From Desulfotignum sp. (GTDB lineage Bacteria; Desulfobacterota; Desulfobacteria; Desulfobacterales; Desulfobacteraceae), in contig JAABUB010000007.1 of assembly GCA_011389575.1 (NCBI GenBank), positions 1 to 63,119 on the forward strand: a stretch of DNA of 63,119 bases. Reading direction: 5' to 3'. Position numbers and translations under genes: made by a program. The notes under the pieces were generated by a model. That model was given only the letters and a program-made list of their open reading frames with translations. It was not told the DNA's origin and ran no database searches. Shown here in pieces: positions 53,484 to 62,358 of the stretch; the stretch's first letter is position 1, and every line of letters begins with the position of its first letter.

Positions 53484-54794
53484 ATGAAAACAATCCACAT
53501 CGGTATTCTGGGGTTTGGTGTTGTGGGTACAGGGGTGGCAACGCTGCTGACCCGTAAAAAACAGCTGCTGGAATCCAGAACCGGTGCCCGTTTAAACCTG
53601 AAAACCATTGCTGATATTGATACACAAACCAACCGGGGGATAGATCTTGGCAGCACAGCCCTGGTATCTGATGCCATGACCGTGCTCACGGATCCGGACA
53701 TTGATATTATTGTGGAACTTATCGGCGGAGAAACCGTGGCCAGAAAATTTATTTGCCAGGCCCTGGAAAACAAAAAACATGTGGTAACCGCCAACAAGGC
53801 ATTGCTGGCAGGATGGGGCAACGATCTGGTGAAAACCGCCCGGAACAACCAGGTGGATCTGGCTTTTGAGGCCAGTTGCGGAGGATGCATGCCCATTATC
53901 AAAACCCTGCGGGAATCTCTGGTTGCCAATGATATCACCTCCATGTCCGCTATTTTAAACGGGACCTGCAACTACATACTCACCAGGATTTCCCGGGAGG
54001 GGTGTTCTTTTGAAGAGGCCCTGAAAAAAGCCCAGGAACTGGGTTTTGCTGAAGCAGAACCGTCTCTGGACATTGACGGCCATGACACCGCCCATAAACT
54101 GGCCATCCTCAATGCGCTGTCCCATGGTATGGAAATTAATCTTAAAGATATCCATGTTGAGGGCATCCGGCACATCACTCCCACGGATATTGCATTTGCA
54201 AAATCTTTTGGTTACACCATAAAGCTGCTGGCCATCGGTAAAATTCACGGGAACCATGTGGAGGCCCGGGTGCATCCCACCATGATTGACAATGCCAATC
54301 CTTTGTCCCATGTGGACCATTCCATGAATGCCATTGCCATTGATGCGGATGCCACCGGCAGGACCATGCTCTACGGCCACGGGGCCGGCATGATGCCCAC
54401 AGCATCGGCCGTGCTCAGTGATATTGCCGATATTGCCAGAAATATTATTTCCGGGACCAAACGCCGGGTTCCCATCCTGGGATATCCGGAGGACAATATC
54501 CGGCAGATTCCTGTTCTGTCCATGAAAGAATTGATGACAAGGTATTACCTGCGGTTCGAGGCCCAGGACCATCCCGGGGTTTTGTCCAGGATTTCCGGCA
54601 TTCTGGGGGAAAACCAGATCAGCATCAAATCCGTGCACCAGAAAGGGCGCAAAACCAACGGCAAAGTACCGGTGGTCATGATCACCCATACAGCCAGAGA
54701 AGAATGGGTACAGACCGCACTTTCCCGGATATCGGCCACAGACAGTGTGGTGGGGAACCCCATGGTGATCCGCATCGAAGAGGAGGTGGCCTGA
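53484..54794 (+). CDS. hom: homoserine dehydrogenase
   Basis: This 436-residue enzyme has an N-terminal NAD(P) fold (HIGILGFGVVGTGVATLL), the catalytic region (TANKALLAGWGNDL-type text, ILNGTCNYILT, GFAEAEPSLDIDGHDTAHKL) and a C-terminal ACT domain (YYLRFEAQDHPGVLSRISGI) for feedback control. It reduces aspartate semialdehyde to homoserine. Its stop overlaps the thrH start (TGATG). Confidence 0.95.
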   Translation: MKTIHIGILGFGVVGTGVATLLTRKKQLLESRTGARLNLKTIADIDTQTNRGIDLGSTALVSDAMTVLTDPDIDIIVELIGGETVARKFICQALENKKHVVTANKALLAGWGNDLVKTARNNQVDLAFEASCGGCMPIIKTLRESLVANDITSMSAILNGTCNYILTRISREGCSFEEALKKAQELGFAEAEPSLDIDGHDTAHKLAILNALSHGMEINLKDIHVEGIRHITPTDIAFAKSFGYTIKLLAIGKIHGNHVEARVHPTMIDNANPLSHVDHSMNAIAIDADATGRTMLYGHGAGMMPTASAVLSDIADIARNIISGTKRRVPILGYPEDNIRQIPVLSMKELMTRYYLRFEAQDHPGVLSRISGILGENQISIKSVHQKGRKTNGKVPVVMITHTAREEWVQTALSRISATDSVVGNPMVIRIEEEVA

Positions 54795-55396
54795 TGGATA
54801 TGCTTGTGGCAGACCTGGAAGGGGTGTTTCTTCCGGAGATCTGGATCAATGTGGCCCTGAAGACCGGCATAGAGGAATTGAAACTCACCACCAGAGATAT
54901 CAGTGATTATAATGTGCTGATGACCAGACGTCTGGCCCTTTTAAAGGAGCACAAACTCAGGATCCAGGATATCCAGGCGGTAATAGCCACCCTGGAGCCT
55001 CTTCCCGGTGCCAGAGAAACTTTGGACTGGATACGTTCCCGTTCCCAGATCATCATATTGTCAGATACGTTTGAGGAGTTTGCAAAACCACTGATGCCCG
55101 GTCTGGGATTTCCCACCCTTTTGTGTCACAGCCTGACCATCGATGCCCAGGGCAATATCACAGATTACAACCTGCGCATTGACAACCAGAAGCAAAAAGC
55201 GGTGGAAGCGTTTAAAGGCCTGCATTACCAGGTGACTGCCTTTGGTGATTCATACAATGATATTGACATGATCCAGGCCGCCCACCAGGGATTTTTCTTT
55301 ACACCCCCTGCCTCCGTGGTTACCGATTTTCCGGACATCCCTGTTACCCGGAACTATGACGAACTCAAAGCCATGATAGAATCACTGCTTCAATAA
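54794..55396 (+). CDS. thrH: phosphoserine phosphatase/homoserine phosphotransferase ThrH
   Basis: This 200-residue HAD enzyme has motif I VADLEGVFLPEIW, typical of ThrH rather than SerB, motif II IIILSDTFEEF and motif III-IV FGDSYNDIDM. ThrH moves phosphate from phosphoserine to homoserine and can replace ThrB. The start at 54794 shares one base with the hom stop; AGGAGG is in the end of hom. The linkage to hom supports a role in threonine synthesis. Confidence 0.92.
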   Translation: MDMLVADLEGVFLPEIWINVALKTGIEELKLTTRDISDYNVLMTRRLALLKEHKLRIQDIQAVIATLEPLPGARETLDWIRSRSQIIILSDTFEEFAKPLMPGLGFPTLLCHSLTIDAQGNITDYNLRIDNQKQKAVEAFKGLHYQVTAFGDSYNDIDMIQAAHQGFFFTPPASVVTDFPDIPVTRNYDELKAMIESLLQ

Positions 55397-55438
55397 GATT
55401 ATGGGGGGGGGGCGCCCAATAAAAAAATAATAAAAGGC

Positions 55439-55467
55439 TTGACCTTTATACATTTTTACCCTATATT
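55439..55467 (+). promoter_or_regulatory. promoter of the initiator tRNA
   Basis: TTGACC, 17 bases, TATATT ends 11 bases before the tRNA. A G10 tract (55403-55412) lies between the thrH stop and this promoter. Confidence 0.6.
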
Positions 55468-55478
55468 GATCGAATTGA

Positions 55479-55555
<77 letters not shown>

Positions 55556-55565
55556 AAAAGAAACT

Positions 55566-55597
55566 AAGGGGTTCAGCGTTCGGCGCTGCCCCTTTTT
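55566..55597 (+). terminator. Rho-independent terminator after tRNA-fMet
   Basis: AAGGGG pairs with CCCCTT, with an inner stem CAGCG/CGCTG and a short loop, then TTTTT. It lies 10 bases after the CCA end. Confidence 0.85.
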
Positions 55598-55781
55598 GTG
55601 ATTTTTGGAAATGGCTGTCTCACACACTGTTTTTCACACCCGATCAACTTTCCAAACAGGGATCCATCCTGGGTCCGGTATCCAGACACAGAAAATTTTT
55701 TGACTGCCTGCTATGTTTGGCTCTGATTGGTTAATTAAAAAGGGTTGCAGGTATCACAGTTAAACAGTACTTCCCTTCGTA

Positions 55782-56339
55782 TTACCCCTCAGGCCGGAGC
55801 ATAGTGTCGGTCAGCCGGTAAAACCCTTTAAAATTTTCCAGCCAGTAAGCGTAAAATACAATGTTGTCACTGTTGAATGAAGTGACCTGCCGGCGTTTTT
55901 CAGAGGCATAAATGAGAAAAAGCCGGCCTGTTTCTTTTTCAATATTATAGATCATGGCGGCAAGATTGTTGTCCAGCACCATGAGATCGCCTTTTTTTAA
56001 CTGGTTCTCATCCACTTTTTCGGTATGCTGCAGCAGATTTTTCATGGGCAGGTATCCATAATATTTTAATCTTGCAGCCTGTGCCGCCTGGGAGTAAATG
56101 GCATAAAAGAGATAAGAATTGTCAGTGGCTTTTGTGGTGAGCGGATTGCCTCCGTATTCATAGGGGATACCAATGAGCTGCCGGGCAACAAAGGGTATGT
56201 TCTGCCTGAAAACTTCCCGGGCTGAACCGGCCATCTCCCCTTCCGGTCTGTCGGTAAGGTTGTCTTTTTCATACGGAACCCCCCATGCAAAGACTGTATT
56301 AAAAAAGAATAATACCAGAATATAAATAATTTTTTTCAT
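55782..56339 (-). CDS. NlpC/P60-like exported protein lacking catalytic residues
   Basis: This 185-residue protein has a signal peptide (residues 1-18, ending VFAW). The middle follows the NlpC/P60 peptidase plan: LIGIPYEYGGNPL, then ATDNSYLFYAIYSQAA where active enzymes have D-C-S-G-F, so Asn74 replaces the catalytic Cys; LKKGDLMVLDNN, then AAMIYNI where active enzymes have H-V-G-I-Y, so the His is also gone. It is likely a non-catalytic binding or scaffold protein of the periplasm. It stands alone. Confidence 0.65.
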   Translation of the reverse strand: MKKIIYILVLFFFNTVFAWGVPYEKDNLTDRPEGEMAGSAREVFRQNIPFVARQLIGIPYEYGGNPLTTKATDNSYLFYAIYSQAAQAARLKYYGYLPMKNLLQHTEKVDENQLKKGDLMVLDNNLAAMIYNIEKETGRLFLIYASEKRRQVTSFNSDNIVFYAYWLENFKGFYRLTDTMLRPEG

Positions 56340-56476
56340 GTTTTTCCCTTGTGTTTGAAAATCTGATATACCATATAAGGTATTGACATAAAAAAAACAA
56401 GCATATCCCTTTTACAAATGGGAATGCTGACAGGCGTGTTGTTGTAAAAACAAAAAACTAATGCGAATAAAATCTT

Positions 56477-57778
56477 ATGGAAATTATAACAACCCACAAA
56501 GGTACAGATTTTGATGCACTGGCAAGCCTTGTTGCAGCCACCCTTATTTACCCTGATGCCACACCGGTGCTTCCCGGCAATGTCAATGAAAATTTAAAAC
56601 CGTTTCTGGCCATTCACAAGGATCTGTTTACGTTTTCCGGCCCCGGTGAAATCAACCTGGATATGGTGGACACCCTGATTGTTGTGGACACCCATTCCTG
56701 GAGCCGGCTGGACAGCCGCCTGTCTGCTTTGCAGGAAAAGTCTGATCTCAAGATCATTGCCTGGGACCACCATCTGCAGGGGGATATGGCGGTAACCCGG
56801 GCCCATATAAATGAGACTGGTGCCTGTGTAACCTTGCTTATACAGCAGATCAAAGCCAAAAGAACCCTGATTACCCCGATCCAGGCGACCTTGTTTCTCA
56901 TGGGCCTGTACGAAGATACGGGCAATATGACCTTTGCCTCCACTCGGGCGGAAGATGCCCATGCTGCCGGGTTTCTTCTGGACCGGAAAGCAGACCTGAA
57001 TATCCTGGCCACTTTTTTGAAGCAGGCGTATGCCCAAAAACACAAGGATATCCTTTATGACATGATCCAGAAAAGTCAGACAATAAAAACTGCGGGCTTT
57101 TCCGTGGCGTTTTCAAAGCTGGATATCCAGGGCCGGGTCCAGAACCTGGCCATGGTGGTGCAGATGTACAGGGAAATCATGAATGCGGATGCCGTGTTCG
57201 GTATTTTCCGGGACCTGGAACAGGACAAGTGCATGGTGATCGGCAGAAGCGGTGTGGATGAAATCAATATCAGCCTGATCATGCGCAGTCTGGGAGGCGG
57301 GGGACATCCTGGCGCAGGATCTGCTTTGATCAAGGCGGCCAACCCGGATGTTGTACAGGAAATGATTGTGGAATTGATCAGCGGAAACCAGCAGTCTTCG
57401 GTGATGTTGTCGGATATCATGTCCTACCCGGTGGTCAAGGTGCATGAAGATACGCCCGTGGAGGAAGTGGTCATGATTCTGCGGGAGCTGGGATGCACCG
57501 GCATGCCGGTGGTGGATGGAGATGAGCGTATCGTGGGGGTGGTGTCCAGGCGGGATTTTAAAAAGATCCGCAAATCCAAACAGATGACCGCCCCGGTAAA
57601 GGCCTTTATGACACGCAATGTTGTTACCATTTCCCATGAAAAAAGTGCGGTGGAGGTGGCCAGGCTGATGATCAAGCATGATATCGGCAGGGTGCCGGTG
57701 ATCAAAGATGACAAAATGATCGGCATCATTACCCGGTCTGATGTGATGATGTATTTTTATGACATGCTGCCGGATTAG
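56477..57778 (+). CDS. DHH phosphoesterase with CBS pair
   Basis: This 433-residue protein has a DHH domain in residues 1-300: HKGTDFDALASLVAAT, VVDTHSWSRL, AWDHHLQGD, YEDTGNMTFAS, and the DHHA1 end SLGGGGHPGAGSALI. Two CBS domains follow (residues 305-430: IMSYPVVKVHEDTPVEEVVM and FMTRNVVTISHEKSAVEVAR). This is the N-terminal half of the large CCA-adding-enzyme fusions found in deltaproteobacteria, here without the nucleotidyltransferase. It probably hydrolyses small nucleotides or nanoRNA under adenylate control. Confidence 0.88.
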   Translation: MEIITTHKGTDFDALASLVAATLIYPDATPVLPGNVNENLKPFLAIHKDLFTFSGPGEINLDMVDTLIVVDTHSWSRLDSRLSALQEKSDLKIIAWDHHLQGDMAVTRAHINETGACVTLLIQQIKAKRTLITPIQATLFLMGLYEDTGNMTFASTRAEDAHAAGFLLDRKADLNILATFLKQAYAQKHKDILYDMIQKSQTIKTAGFSVAFSKLDIQGRVQNLAMVVQMYREIMNADAVFGIFRDLEQDKCMVIGRSGVDEINISLIMRSLGGGGHPGAGSALIKAANPDVVQEMIVELISGNQQSSVMLSDIMSYPVVKVHEDTPVEEVVMILRELGCTGMPVVDGDERIVGVVSRRDFKKIRKSKQMTAPVKAFMTRNVVTISHEKSAVEVARLMIKHDIGRVPVIKDDKMIGIITRSDVMMYFYDMLPD

Positions 57779-57815
57779 CCGCTGTGAGGTGTGGGGAGGT
57801 GTGGGGTCCCCCGTT

Positions 57816-59462
57816 TTAATTGAGCTTTTCTCTGGCTGTGACAGCCAGCTTTTCTCTGAAAATTTTGGCATTATGCCGGATATCCACGGGAAATTCTTTT
57901 TCAATGAAAATATGTTCAATATCTGCAGTCAAAGGCGTGGCGCGTGCTAGTTCCAGAAGCTCTGCAATAAACTGTTTTTCATTGGCAATCGGGCAGCAGG
58001 GCTCCACAAATACCACCGGTATCTGGCGGTTCATGGGGCCGACCCCTGTGAGGGCACTTCTGTAAACTTTTTCATGGTTGTTGAAGATGGCTTCCACCGG
58101 GATGGTGAACAGGGTTTCTTTTTCCGTGATCACCCGGTGGTTTTTACGCCCGCAGAACCAGATACGGCCCTTTGAGTCCATCCATCCCAGATCCCCCATG
58201 CGGTGCCAGACTCCGCCGTCCGGATCCGGGATCTTGGCCAGCAGGTCTGCCTCATGGTTGTCAAAATAATTTTCTGTGACCAGGTCTGCTTTTACCGTGA
58301 TTTCCCCCACCTGTTTTTCCGGAACCAGCAGCGAGTCTCTGATCTGGGTGACAGGGTCATCCGTGATTTTGATAAGACAAACCCGGGTGTTGTTGATGGG
58401 CCGGCCGATGCACATGCCGAACCCTTTTTCAGTGAGCTGCCTGGTTTCGGACAAAATTTCATGAGAACCTATGGAGATGACCGGAACCGCTTCTGTGGCC
58501 CCGTAAGGGGTGTGGATCTCGGTGGTATCAGACACCAGAGAAGAAAATTGTTCAATATTGGCCGGTGACACCGGGGCACCGGCAGAAATCACCCGGCGCA
58601 AAGAGGGCAGTGTGATCCCTTTTTCTCTGCCGTATTTTCCCAGCCGGTGCAGCAGGGCAGGGGAGGCAAACATGTTGGTGACCCCGTGGTTTTCAATGGC
58701 TTCGATGATTTTTTCAGGATTTGCCCTGGCCGGCCGGGTAGGGTCCATGTCCGGTATCACCGCAGTCATGCCCAGGGCCGGATCAAACAGAGCAAACAAG
58801 GGAAATGTGGGCAGATCGATCTCATCGGATCCGATATTCCAATGGGTCTGGATCTGTTGTATCTGGGCGGTAAAATTGCCATGGGTGTATACCACGCCTT
58901 TGGCCGGTCCTGTGGACCCGGTGGTAAACACAATGGCTGCGGTTTCATCTTTTGTGGTCCGGGCATGGCCAAAGTCCTGACGGTTATCGCTTAAAAGCTG
59001 TTTCAAAGTATGACCGCCCCAAAACCACCTGCGGCCCACCGTGACCCAGTGGGTGATATTTTTAAAGTAGGCGGGTTTCAGGCGCCGCAGTATATGGGCT
59101 TTTTCAATGCCGATGAATGCTTTGGCCCGGCCCTGGTGCAGACACTGCACCATCCGGTCGATGCCCATGCCCGGGTCCACCACTACAGGAACAGCGCCCA
59201 CCTTGAACATGGCAAACACGATCATGAAAAATTCCATGCCTGGCGGCACCATGAGGATGGTGCGGGTTCCCCGGACAATGCCGATGCTTTCCAGACCATG
59301 GGCCAGGCGGTCGGAAAGCTGGTCCAGCTGGCTGAACGTAAGCTGGCTGTATAGCACCCGGCTGTTTTTGTCCCGGCCTGCCGGATAGACCACCGCCCGT
59401 TTATAGGGAAAGGACTGGGCGTTTTTTTTCAGGCTTGATGCAATATTACAATAGGTTGTCAT
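57816..59462 (-). CDS. oleC: OleC-type beta-lactone synthetase (AMP-binding)
   Basis: This 548-residue adenylate-forming enzyme matches OleC: FTTGSTGPAKGVVYTHGNF, HTPYGATEAVPVISIG and GMCIGRPINNTRVCLI. OleC turns the 2-alkyl-3-hydroxy acid into a beta-lactone, the step before decarboxylation to olefin. It is the last gene of the cluster and overlaps the unknown membrane-protein gene by ATGA. OleD, the reductase, is not in the window and may lie to the right of it or elsewhere. Confidence 0.88.
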   Translation of the reverse strand: MTTYCNIASSLKKNAQSFPYKRAVVYPAGRDKNSRVLYSQLTFSQLDQLSDRLAHGLESIGIVRGTRTILMVPPGMEFFMIVFAMFKVGAVPVVVDPGMGIDRMVQCLHQGRAKAFIGIEKAHILRRLKPAYFKNITHWVTVGRRWFWGGHTLKQLLSDNRQDFGHARTTKDETAAIVFTTGSTGPAKGVVYTHGNFTAQIQQIQTHWNIGSDEIDLPTFPLFALFDPALGMTAVIPDMDPTRPARANPEKIIEAIENHGVTNMFASPALLHRLGKYGREKGITLPSLRRVISAGAPVSPANIEQFSSLVSDTTEIHTPYGATEAVPVISIGSHEILSETRQLTEKGFGMCIGRPINNTRVCLIKITDDPVTQIRDSLLVPEKQVGEITVKADLVTENYFDNHEADLLAKIPDPDGGVWHRMGDLGWMDSKGRIWFCGRKNHRVITEKETLFTIPVEAIFNNHEKVYRSALTGVGPMNRQIPVVFVEPCCPIANEKQFIAELLELARATPLTADIEHIFIEKEFPVDIRHNAKIFREKLAVTAREKLN

Positions 59463-60196
59463 AAGAATTTCTTTTTCAGTTTATAAAATAATCCCGGAAT
59501 AAATCCTTCCGGTTCCCGGGATGGCGGGTGGGTGATTTTGTCGGCCTGGTCCAGGGCAGGGTCAAGGGCATCCTGTGCGGCGGTGACCAGATCATCTTTT
59601 CTTTCCTGTATCATGGCCAGTCCCTCTTCCTCATTGACCTGGAACAAAACATACATCTGTTTCACCGTGTCCTCAATTCTTGAAAATGCTTTTACCAGGG
59701 TCTGTTTTGATCTTTCCCAGACTTTTTCTTCGGCCTCTGCAATTTTTTTCTGTTCCGGGTAGTGCTCTCCGATTTCTGTAATACGTGCGATTTCATGGTC
59801 AAACAATGTTATTGTGTTGTTGTATGCAACCAATGCGTCATACAGCTCCGGTATCTGGTTAAAACAGAATCTGCGCATTTCTTCAGGCAGAGATACGTGG
59901 GGCATCTGGATATTTGTATATTCAGGGTTTTTTTTCCCCTGGTCTGTAAAAAACCAGGCATACGTCACCCAGGCGGCGGCTGCAGCCATTGCCGGCAGCA
60001 CCAGAAAAAGCAATAAACGTCTGAGAGTTATTTTTTTTGTTTTTTTCCCGGGCGATACCGGCGTATTTTCACCAGATGTCTGCGGGCCAGCCTGTTTGTT
60101 TCCTTTTGGATCATCAGGTTTCCGATCCGTGTCCAAAAGGTTCTGATCCCGGCTGGTTTCTTCCTGTTTTTTATTTTTTTTTCCAAATCCAAGCAT
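59459..60196 (-). CDS. unknown one-pass membrane protein in the ole cluster
   Basis: This 245-residue protein has a Lys/Asp-rich N-terminus (about 55 residues), one membrane helix (residues 56-80, LLLFLVLPAMAAAAAWVTYA) and a helical outer domain (FNQIPELYDALVAYNNTITL, VWERSKQTLVKAFSRIEDTV). I know no family for it. Its stop overlaps the oleC start (ATGA), so their translation is coupled. It may recruit the Ole enzymes to the membrane; this is a guess from position. Confidence 0.7.
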   Translation of the reverse strand: MLGFGKKNKKQEETSRDQNLLDTDRKPDDPKGNKQAGPQTSGENTPVSPGKKTKKITLRRLLLFLVLPAMAAAAAWVTYAWFFTDQGKKNPEYTNIQMPHVSLPEEMRRFCFNQIPELYDALVAYNNTITLFDHEIARITEIGEHYPEQKKIAEAEEKVWERSKQTLVKAFSRIEDTVKQMYVLFQVNEEEGLAMIQERKDDLVTAAQDALDPALDQADKITHPPSREPEGFIPGLFYKLKKKFL

Positions 60197-60394
60197 ATCT
60201 GTGTTTACCCCGGCAGCAGAAAAATGTCAAAACCTGATGTGCAAAACTGAATATTTACCATAGTAGCGTGCGCTTCTATGGGGAGCCCCTGGTGGTGTCC
60301 TGTGCCCGGCATATACGCCTCTTGATATGCGCATGGACAGGCAACACAATAAGGTGATTATCAGACCGCAGTCCTGAGGAATCAGCCCTGAATG

Positions 60395-61312
60395 TCAGGT
60401 GGTCAAAAACCGGTGAATAAGTTCACCGGTCTCGTGCGGCTTGTCTTCAAACAGGTAATGGCCTGCATCTGCAAATACATGTGCCTCGGCACCGGGCAGT
60501 CTGCGCAGGAACTCATCTAAAAACCGGTTGTCAAACACAAAGTCTTTTTCCCCCCACAAAAACAATACCTGCTCCGGGCGGATGCGTGCCAGTTGCCGGT
60601 CCACACGGTCCACAACAGGCCAGCTTCTGTCTTTTTTGGTTAACGGAATATCTTGCACAAATTTCAGGGTGGCGATGCGGTTTTTCCAGGAGTTGTACGG
60701 GGCGGTCAGCCCTTTTTTCGTTTCTGCAGAAAGGCGGGTGTGTGCTCCCAAGAAAAGGGCGCCCAGAGAAAACAGGTTCAGGCCCGGGATGGCGGGCATG
60801 GCAAACCAGCTCAAATATTTTATCATCCACAAAATAATGGGAAAGCGTTTGTTTTCCGGCAGAAAGAACCCGGCTGTGTTGGTGATCACCAGCTTGTCCA
60901 CCCGGTCCAGGTGGTCCAGGGCCCAGGCAAGTCCGATCATCCCCCCCCAGTCATGGACGATGAGGCTGATTTTGCCATTGGGCACCGTGTGTGCCACCAG
61001 GGCATCCAGATCCCGTACCCGGGAGGCCAGGGTATAATCATAGGCACCTGGATCCGGCTTGTCTGAAAACCCGCACCCTATGTGGTCCGGCACCAGGGTC
61101 CTGCATGTATTTGACAGGCGAAGCACCAGATGGCGGTAATAAAAAGACCAGGTGGGGTTGCCGTGGACCATGAGCACCGGCGGGCCGTTGCCTTCGTCCA
61201 GATAATGCAGGGCGTGTCCGTTGATATCCAGATAATGGGAAGCAAACGGGTACTGGGCGGCAAATCCCTTTGTGGACAGCAGTTTGTTGTTGATGATGCG
61301 TTCTTTTACCAC
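60395..61312 (-). CDS. oleB: OleB-type alpha/beta hydrolase
   Basis: This is a 305-residue protein of the haloalkane-dehalogenase-like group: oxyanion HGNPTWSFYYRHLV, nucleophile IVHDWGGMIGLAWA (Asp), acid/histidine end with FADAGHYLFEDKP. OleB decarboxylates the beta-lactone to a cis-olefin. The start is GTG 61312, 7 bases inside oleA, with GGGGGTGGA upstream. A 200-base gap without a gene follows it before the membrane-protein gene. Confidence 0.9.
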   Translation of the reverse strand: MVKERIINNKLLSTKGFAAQYPFASHYLDINGHALHYLDEGNGPPVLMVHGNPTWSFYYRHLVLRLSNTCRTLVPDHIGCGFSDKPDPGAYDYTLASRVRDLDALVAHTVPNGKISLIVHDWGGMIGLAWALDHLDRVDKLVITNTAGFFLPENKRFPIILWMIKYLSWFAMPAIPGLNLFSLGALFLGAHTRLSAETKKGLTAPYNSWKNRIATLKFVQDIPLTKKDRSWPVVDRVDRQLARIRPEQVLFLWGEKDFVFDNRFLDEFLRRLPGAEAHVFADAGHYLFEDKPHETGELIHRFLTT

Positions 61313-62358
61313 TCCACCCCCAGTACATAGCAGTTGAGCCCGGAGCCCACCCCCATGAAGGCCACAAAATCACCGGGCTGCAAAAATCCCCGTTCATCTG
61401 CAATGGCGGCTGTAATGGGCAAAGAAACACTGCCCACATTGCCCAGAAAAGGGAAGGTGGAAAAATCTTTTGCCCTGTCCAGGCCCAGGGCCGCATAGAA
61501 CCGCTGGTGGTGCACGGCCCCCACCTGGTGGCCGATGACCTTGTCCGGCTTGTCTTCAGACAGGCGCAATTCCTGTTTCAGGGCCTGGAAGGTCTGGGTG
61601 GCCAGCTTCAGCCCGTTTTCCAGGACATCCCCGGCCCGGGTGCGCATGATAACCTTTGCATCCGTGGGCATGCCCTGCTGTTCAAATCCCCAGTAACAAA
61701 GCCCGTGGTGCTGGATAGCGTTTCTCACCACCCCGCCTTTGAGTGCATGGTGTGGGATGTCTGCATCTCCCGGGGTGCCGTCGGTGAGCAGCACGGCGGC
61801 TGCACCGGATCCGCCGGTCATGGTGGCCAGCGCTTCTTTGTAAAAATCGATGCTTTTGTGGTGATTGATTTCTGCTATGGTGGCATCCACAATCTGTCTG
61901 GCGGTTTCACAGGAGACCACCAGTCCGGCCCGGATATTGCCCAGCTCGATCTCATTGGCTACCTGGACCATGCCTGTGACCATGCCAAGACACGCGGATT
62001 TGACATCATACACATGGGCACCGGGTCCGATGTTGAGCTGGTGGGCAACAGCGCAGGATGTGGCAGGCTCGAATCCGTCCTGGCATACCCCGCAATACAC
62101 CAGAGTCCCGATATCATCAGGATCAATGCCTGCTTCGTCAATGGCCCGCTGCCCTGCCACGGCTGCATGTTCGGCCAGGGTGTGGTCCACATCCCAGTAT
62201 CTTCGTTCCCTGATCCCGGTGAGTGCTTCCAGCTGGTTTTTTTCCAGTCCCATGGCATCATAGAACGGAGTGAGCCGCTCTTCTATCTGGGCTGTGGTGA
62301 TGATGTGGGGGGGCAGTTCATATCCAAATGAGGTGATATAAACCTTTGTGTATTTCAT
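61306..62358 (-). CDS. oleA: OleA-type thiolase, head-to-head acyl condensation
   Basis: This 350-residue KAS III-like enzyme has the OleA marker CQDGFEPATSCAVAHQL with the base Glu97, the nucleophile Cys123 in DVKSACLGMV, and the His/Asn site region (IGHQVGAVHHQRFYAAL, FLGNVGSVS). OleA joins two acyl-CoA chains to a 2-alkyl-3-keto acid. The ATG at 62358 overlaps the previous stop (ATGA), with GGAG upstream. Confidence 0.92.
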   Translation of the reverse strand: MKYTKVYITSFGYELPPHIITTAQIEERLTPFYDAMGLEKNQLEALTGIRERRYWDVDHTLAEHAAVAGQRAIDEAGIDPDDIGTLVYCGVCQDGFEPATSCAVAHQLNIGPGAHVYDVKSACLGMVTGMVQVANEIELGNIRAGLVVSCETARQIVDATIAEINHHKSIDFYKEALATMTGGSGAAAVLLTDGTPGDADIPHHALKGGVVRNAIQHHGLCYWGFEQQGMPTDAKVIMRTRAGDVLENGLKLATQTFQALKQELRLSEDKPDKVIGHQVGAVHHQRFYAALGLDRAKDFSTFPFLGNVGSVSLPITAAIADERGFLQPGDFVAFMGVGSGLNCYVLGVEW

